In this document: positions 58,989 to 64,000 of the stretch, piece after piece
Position numbering within the stretch: the first letter of the stretch is position 1
How the letters are laid out: the number at the start of each line of letters is the position of its first letter
Origin: Phyto melanocephala
Lineage: Eukaryota > Arthropoda > Insecta > Diptera > Rhinophoridae
NCBI GenBank assembly: GCA_941918925.1
Contig: OW799236.1
Coordinates: 98,720,562-98,784,561 of the forward strand
Direction: 5' to 3'
Length of the DNA: 64,000 bases
Notes under the pieces: generated by a model
Told to the model about the DNA's origin: nothing
Databases searched by the model: none
What the model saw: only the letters and a program-made list of their open reading frames with translations
Program-made: the position numbers and the translations under genes

Positions 58989-59062
58989 TACCGATGAAAG
59001 AATGCTGATGATAAAGCCGTAGCTGGTTTCGAAAATGCATTCCACTCGGCTGGTGTCTGTAA
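58989..59062 (+). ncRNA. Type I hammerhead ribozyme-like motif, core intact
   Basis: CTGATGA is at 59005-59011 and GAAA at 59031-59034. Stem II is AAAGCC/GGTTTC with loop GTAGCT, where C-G replaces the U-A and U-G pairs of the other copies (a compensatory change); the first pair is lost. Stem I has GAATG against CACTC with one mismatch. Predicted cleavage is after UUC at 59042. Downstream is the family flank TATTCTTTCATTATCACA. It is weaker than the 38.0-kb copy because of the stem mismatches. Confidence 0.6.
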
Positions 59063-59109
59063 GAACTTACTTTTTTAGTATATTCTTTCATTATCACATA
59101 TAAAATTCA

Positions 59110-60276
59110 ATTTCTTCATTAATGAAAAAAAAAATAAAATGAATTTGACAGCCAATATTAGAAATTTTTTACAGCTAAAAACAAATACAGTTCAAGCCAA
59201 AAAGTTTGGAAACAGCTTTTTATCAAATATCTGTTGAACTTGAAGTTAGCAAAAAATATAAAACCTTAAAATTTGTTAAACAAAAAAATACAAGGGACAA
59301 AATACTTTTCTTATCTAAGGTGGTCAGCTTTGTCCCACTGTAGCATTCATATTCCTACAGATACTATTTTGAAGGCCTAGATCTTACAGCACAATTTCAT
59401 CTAAATCGGATTAGTTGCTTAGAAGTAACATATTTACTGCCATGTTTAAAAAATAAACCCCACTATGCACTGAAATGGAAAAAGTTTAATAAATAATATT
59501 TGAATGTATTATTTATGATATTCATCACTGTTGAATAAAATAGTCAGTTACATCTTAAAAGTTTGTTTTTAACTTTTTCGTACGAGATTTGTTATTTTTT
59601 TTTCAACATCGATCTACTAAATATGCACAAATTCATTTATTGTTCATTTGAAAACAGATAGACATACATACATACACACATACATACATACATACATATG
59701 GTAAGAATGATTGCAGCTTAAGAACACATTTAAAACATATTCTAGTACTTGTAACTTTTTTTACAACAAATTTTAAATGCAAGAATGTTTTAAACAGTTT
59801 TGCTTAACAGAAAAATATGAAAACTTTGTGTCAAATTAAATATAGAATAGCAAATATTATTTATTGAGATTTATGCGTGTGTAAATGTGTGTGTATCTAA
59901 CTACGATTACGATAAGTCTTCTTTTTAATCAGTACACATTTTATAACGACAATAAATAATGTTTTAATGTTAATTAGAAATTTGATAGTGAACAGCAATG
60001 ACATAAAACAAAAAAAAAAAAAATAACACAAACTTACACACAAACAGAATCTGGATGCATTCACACACTGTTGTCTGTATAAAACTTTGAAATGAATGGG
60101 CTAAAATATTAATTATTTTCCAGCAGTGCTTAAGTAATAGGGTTTTTTCTCGTTTATTGTTGTATATTTTTATAATATTTGTAATAAATAATGTGAATTG
60201 AAACTATGTAGTTTTTAGAAAATTTTAATAAACGACTATAATTATCCTATTCTACTAATATATATTTTTACATAAG
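59110..60276. other. Intergenic, no recognised gene
   Basis: (CATA)n microsatellite at about 59660-59700. Nothing else is recognised. Confidence 0.45.
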
Positions 60277-60781
60277 TCCATATACATATATAAAAGTGAA
60301 ACTCTGTCTGTGTGTGTGTGTTAGCTATAGACTCCGAAACTGTTAAACCGATCGGACTCAAACTTTGGCAAGTTGTTGTACACATTTCAGGGAGTGTTTA
60401 TGGGTGGTAAAAAGTGGGCGGGTTTACGCCCATAAAACAAGTTATCATTTTTAGCAACGTGCACTAGATCGATTTTTCTGAAACTTTGCCTACATATTGA
60501 GCTGTTATGACTGTCTAATTTCGTGATTAGAAAATTGGGCAGGGCGACGCCCATATTAAAAAGTTATAATTTTAAGGTACTTGCACTGGATCGATTTTTC
60601 TGAAACTTTTTCCACATATTGAGCTGTCGACTATCTAATTTCGTGATTAGAAAAGTGGGCTGTACACGCCCATAAAAAAAGTTTTAAAAATTTTTAGCTT
60701 CTTGCACTTGATATTCAATTAAAATTCAGAATGCATTTCTATTCATTAAGGGGCGTAGCAATGCGCGCCGGGCTTTTCTAG
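60277..60781 (+). mobile_element. Helitron-like element, 505 bp
   Basis: It starts TCCATATACATATATAAAAG and ends GCGCGCCGGGCTTTTCTAG|T. The interior has ACTGTTAAACCGATCGGACT, CAGGGAGTGTTTATGGGTGG and three diverged GATCGATTTTTCTGAAACTT units. Confidence 0.65.
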
Positions 60782-61369
60782 TATTTAATAAATTTGAATG
60801 TTTGTTTATATGTATGTGTGTTTGTTACTCAATCACACGCAGAAACGCCTGAACGTAACTAGATGAAATTTGGAACACAGACAGACAAAAACCTAGAATA
60901 ACACGTAGGATATTCATTATTACGATTAACAAGCAATAAATATATTTTTTGTATCAAGGCGAATTCATATACATAGGTGAAATTACCAGCCCTGCTGATG
61001 GGTAAACATTTTGTCAAAATTTAAGAAATTCGGGATAAAAAAATGTGATTTTGATTTCGGTATTAAACAATAAACTTGAGTGTACAAGGCATAAAGGTGA
61101 AATTACCAGCCCAGCAGATGAAATTTAAGAAATTCGCCTTGATTTCATTTATTAATGCTGGAATAAAAAAGTAGATTTTGGTTTCGGTATTAAACAATTA
61201 CCCTAAGTGTATTTATTTTATAATAAATGTACCAAATTTATGCATATTTTTTGCTTTTACGTCATATATAATGTGTTTCATAAAAATATATCCTTTTTTT
61301 ATAAAATTTTATTAAATATTCTATTAACTAAAAGTCTGAGATTTGAATAGAAGATTTTTGTATTCAACA

Positions 61370-61455
61370 ACCGATCAATGTGTGCTGACGATGAAATCGT
61401 AGCTGGTTACGACTCTGACAGAGTCTACATAAGACCTACCTTTTATTAATTTATT
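61370..61455 (+). repeat. Degenerate hammerhead-ribozyme repeat, 3' core lost
   Basis: It keeps CTGACGA (allowed by CTGANGA) and GAAATCGTAGCTGGTT, but GAAA and the cleavage strand are replaced by GACTCTGACAGAGTC, itself a perfect small hairpin. The downstream flank ATTTATTTATCACAATTAAA is that of the family. Confidence 0.6.
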
Positions 61456-61509
61456 TATCACAATTAAAATACAATTTATTGATGAGTGGCACGCCGATAA
61501 AAAAAATGG

Positions 61510-61700
61510 GTCTTCATTATATTCTTCACATGAGAGTGTAAAAGGGTTTATATGTATAAGTTTTCCATCCCGTTTGTAATTTCCACAAAACTTATTTGCG
61601 ACCCTATAAAGTACATAAGATATTCTGAATCTTTTTAAATAAAAGAATCGATTTAGCTAAGTCAGTCTGTCTATGTGTATATTAAAATCAACTTTTTGAA
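61510..61700 (-). repeat. Old CAAGTAAGAG-family tail fragment
   Basis: On the minus strand it has AAAAAGTTGATTTTAATAT, AGGGTCGCAAATAAGTTTTG, AATTACAAACGGGATGG and the CTCTCATGTGAAG end, all strongly diverged. Confidence 0.45.
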
Positions 61701-63062
61701 GACCCCAAGTATACTTCAGACTCTTGTATGGTATGAATTCATCAGATATGATTTCGAAACTTTCGCTATCTTTTAACAGCTTTAGAATTTACGACTTATA
61801 TTTTTAATTCATTCTGGATGCAAGTTAAACTTTTTAATTTGTTTTTTTTTTTTTGTAAAAAATTAAGTTTTATTAACGGGAGCTCAATGTGTTTCCAAAG
61901 TTTCGAGTTGTTTTGACGTTCCCTAAATTGGTTTAAATACACCTAAATATTCCATTACATTCATGCATAAATATATACAAGTGAAACTAATGAAAGTGTA
62001 TTAGTTAGAAGAATATGGTTTCGCTTGTGAAAGATTTTCATTCAGTAAAACGAACTTTGGATGAGTGAAACTCGTTTCGGTTAAACAAATTGTCCACTTT
62101 TAATAGGGTTATAAGACATTATGTCTTAAGTTTAAAAAATACTTAATGACATTTATCTCAACATATTTCACATAATTAAACATAATACTAGGCTTTAAAA
62201 AAACATATGAAATGTTTCTATCAACATTCAAGCAACATTTTATTTCGTATGAAATAATATAAGCAACAGTTATTTCTTACGAAAAAAGTAATGTTGCTCA
62301 ACATATTTCACAAATTGAAACAGAGTACCGGGAAATTGAAACAGAATACTAGAATCAAGTATTGCTTATAAACATGTATATAAACATTTTACATATTGGA
62401 AATTTTGTTTGTTGTTATTAACAAGTGCGTGTGTATATTGTGGTTACATTAAATACATTAAAAAATAACTAAAATTATTTATTTATTGTATGATTGTTAA
62501 ATAAAAGAACCTACTAGCACCAATAGCCCTGATACGCTTTTTGTGCTGCAATTCTGTTGATTTTTTTTTACATATTTTAAAAGAAAACAAAGATTATTTG
62601 CTAATTTAGTTAATTTTGTTTTAACGAGTATTTAGTATTTACTTCAAATTTTGTATTCTCTTTAATTGAAGAGTAATATCTGTTGCTCTTTATGTTGCTG
62701 TTTTTCAAAGGACGATTCCTTTTTTGAAACAATCCTTTAGGCATTCTACTATAAATATTTGTTTATTTTTTTATTTTGTTTCATAAAAAAGAAAAATTTA
62801 GCTAAGAAGTATAAAATAAAAAGTTTGAAAAACGTATATCAAGACATAAACGGTGGTCTTGTTGAAATACACTTTTAACAAAATTATGATTTATTTTTAA
62901 TGCAAAACTATAGGGCATCCCACGCGATATGAAAAAAGATTAATACATAGCAACGATGAATAGAGTGTGAGAAAGGGAGAGAGAAAGAGGAAATATAAGA
63001 ATAAACAAGTTATAATCTTATGTTCGCCTGTACCGGAGTTTCAATACCATTCACCAATTACA
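61701..63062. other. Intergenic, no recognised gene
   Basis: No bounded repeat or supported ORF. Confidence 0.45.
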
Positions 63063-63082
63063 TCTATATATATAAAAGTGAA

Positions 63083-63117
<35 letters not shown>

Positions 63118-63818
63118 GCTATAGACTCCGAAACTGTAAAACCGATCGGGCTCAAACTTTGGTAAGTTGTTGTACACATACCAGGGAGTGTTTATGGGTG
63201 GAAAAAAGTGGGCGGGGCCACGCCCATAAAAAATTAGTTATCATTTTAAGCTACTTGCACATGACCGAAATTGCTGAAACTTTGCACACATATCGAGCTC
63301 TCATGACTAAATAATTTCGTGATAGGAAAAGTGGGCGGGGCCACGCCCCTAAAAAAGTTTTAATATTGAGGTACTTGCACTGGACCGATTTTTCTGAAAC
63401 TTTGCACACATATTAAGCTGTCATGACTTTATAATTTCGTGATTAAAAAAGTGGGCGGGGCCACGCCCATTAAAAATTAGTTATCAGTTTTAGCTACTTG
63501 CACTTGACCGATTTTTCTGAAACTTTGCACACATATCGAGCTGTCATGACTAAATAATTTCGTGATAGGAAAAGTGGGCGGGGCCACGCCCCTAAAAAAG
63601 TTTTAATATTGAGGTACTTGCACTGGACCGATTTTTCTGAAACTTTGCACACATATTGAGCTGTCATGACTTTACAATTTCGTGATTAGAAAAGTGGGCA
63701 ATGCCACGCCTATAAAAAAAATTATAATTTTTAGGTTTTTGTACTTGATATTCAACTAAAATTCAGAATGCATTTCGATTCATTAAGGGGCGTAGCAACG
63801 CGCGCCGGGTTTGGCTAG
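63063..63818 (+). mobile_element. Helitron-like element with internal tandem repeats
   Basis: It starts A|TCTATATATATAAAAGTGAA with a (GT)n tract and ends GCGCGCCGGGTTTGGCTAG|T. The middle is a tandem series of ~120-bp units (CCGATTTTTCTGAAACTTTG, GTGGGCGGGGCCACGCCC). A doubled unit repeats with a 243-bp offset (landmark CGTGATAGG at 63318 and 63561). The length difference from the 381- and 505-bp copies is mainly due to unit number. Confidence 0.7.
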
Positions 63819-64000
63819 TAGTAAATATTTGCAAAAAGGTTCAAACATACAAATTTATTTTTTGAAAAATGTGTATTAGTACAAAATTTATCGAACAAAT
63901 TTTATCATAAATATTTTTTTAAGTTAAAAAATACTTTTAAATAGAAGCATTCACTTCTATAGATGGAAAATTTATCACTTATTGGATGTGTAGGGTATAT

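Noticed and set aside
62967..63314. 115-codon frame with a poly Cys-Val run
   Set aside because: It comes from the (GT)n tract and the 5' end of the Helitron-like element.

Overview
The window is AT-rich eukaryotic DNA with small spliced exons, large repeat-filled introns and long intergenic stretches. Protein similarity (recalled, not searched) points to a higher fly (Diptera, Brachycera). The dense, nested dipteran repeats suggest a calyptrate such as a blow fly or house fly relative, but that is inference. I see no bacterial features, rRNA or tRNA.

Only three protein-coding genes are well supported. (1) Wdr59, a GATOR2/TORC1-pathway WD40 protein, is on the minus strand. Eight exons between 14270 and 1735 give 988 codons with consistent splice phases; the short last exon lies to the left of the window. 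(2) A single-exon DUF229 (alkaline-phosphatase/sulfatase-like) type II membrane protein of 713 aa is on the minus strand at 17736-19877. (3) Allatostatin double C (AstCC), a somatostatin-like neuropeptide precursor, is on the plus strand. Four exons between 34733 and 39693 follow a TATA box and an arthropod-type initiator, and the precursor ends in YWRCYFNAVSCF. The three genes have no obvious joint function.

Almost everything else that can be recognised is mobile DNA. It includes more than 15 copies of one dispersed element family (start CAAGTAAGAGYGCTATATT, end GGGTATAAAAA), two of them nested in the same way; Helitron-like elements (TC...CTAG); terminal-inverted-repeat elements flanked by TAA, Harbinger-like (9.2, 36.9, 44.1 and 49.9 kb); a foldback element inside a Wdr59 intron (4.6-5.5 kb); a 924-bp internally deleted mariner with TA target duplications (57.6 kb); and decayed mariner and pogo/Tigger transposases (24.7, 28.9, 36.7 and 47.1 kb).

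The most interesting signal is a dispersed ~70-nt motif at about seven places (0.6, 15.5, 16.4, 38.0, 44.9, 59.0 and 61.4 kb). It folds as a type I hammerhead ribozyme. Three copies (16.4, 38.0 and 59.0 kb) keep the whole catalytic core CTGATGA / GAAA / UUC, and their stem II shows compensatory changes. The motif sits at the head of a ~200-bp repeat that occurs in head-to-head inverted pairs at 15.4 and 16.2-16.6 kb, an arrangement reminiscent of Penelope-like retroelement ends. From about 39.8 to 64 kb there is no recognisable host gene.
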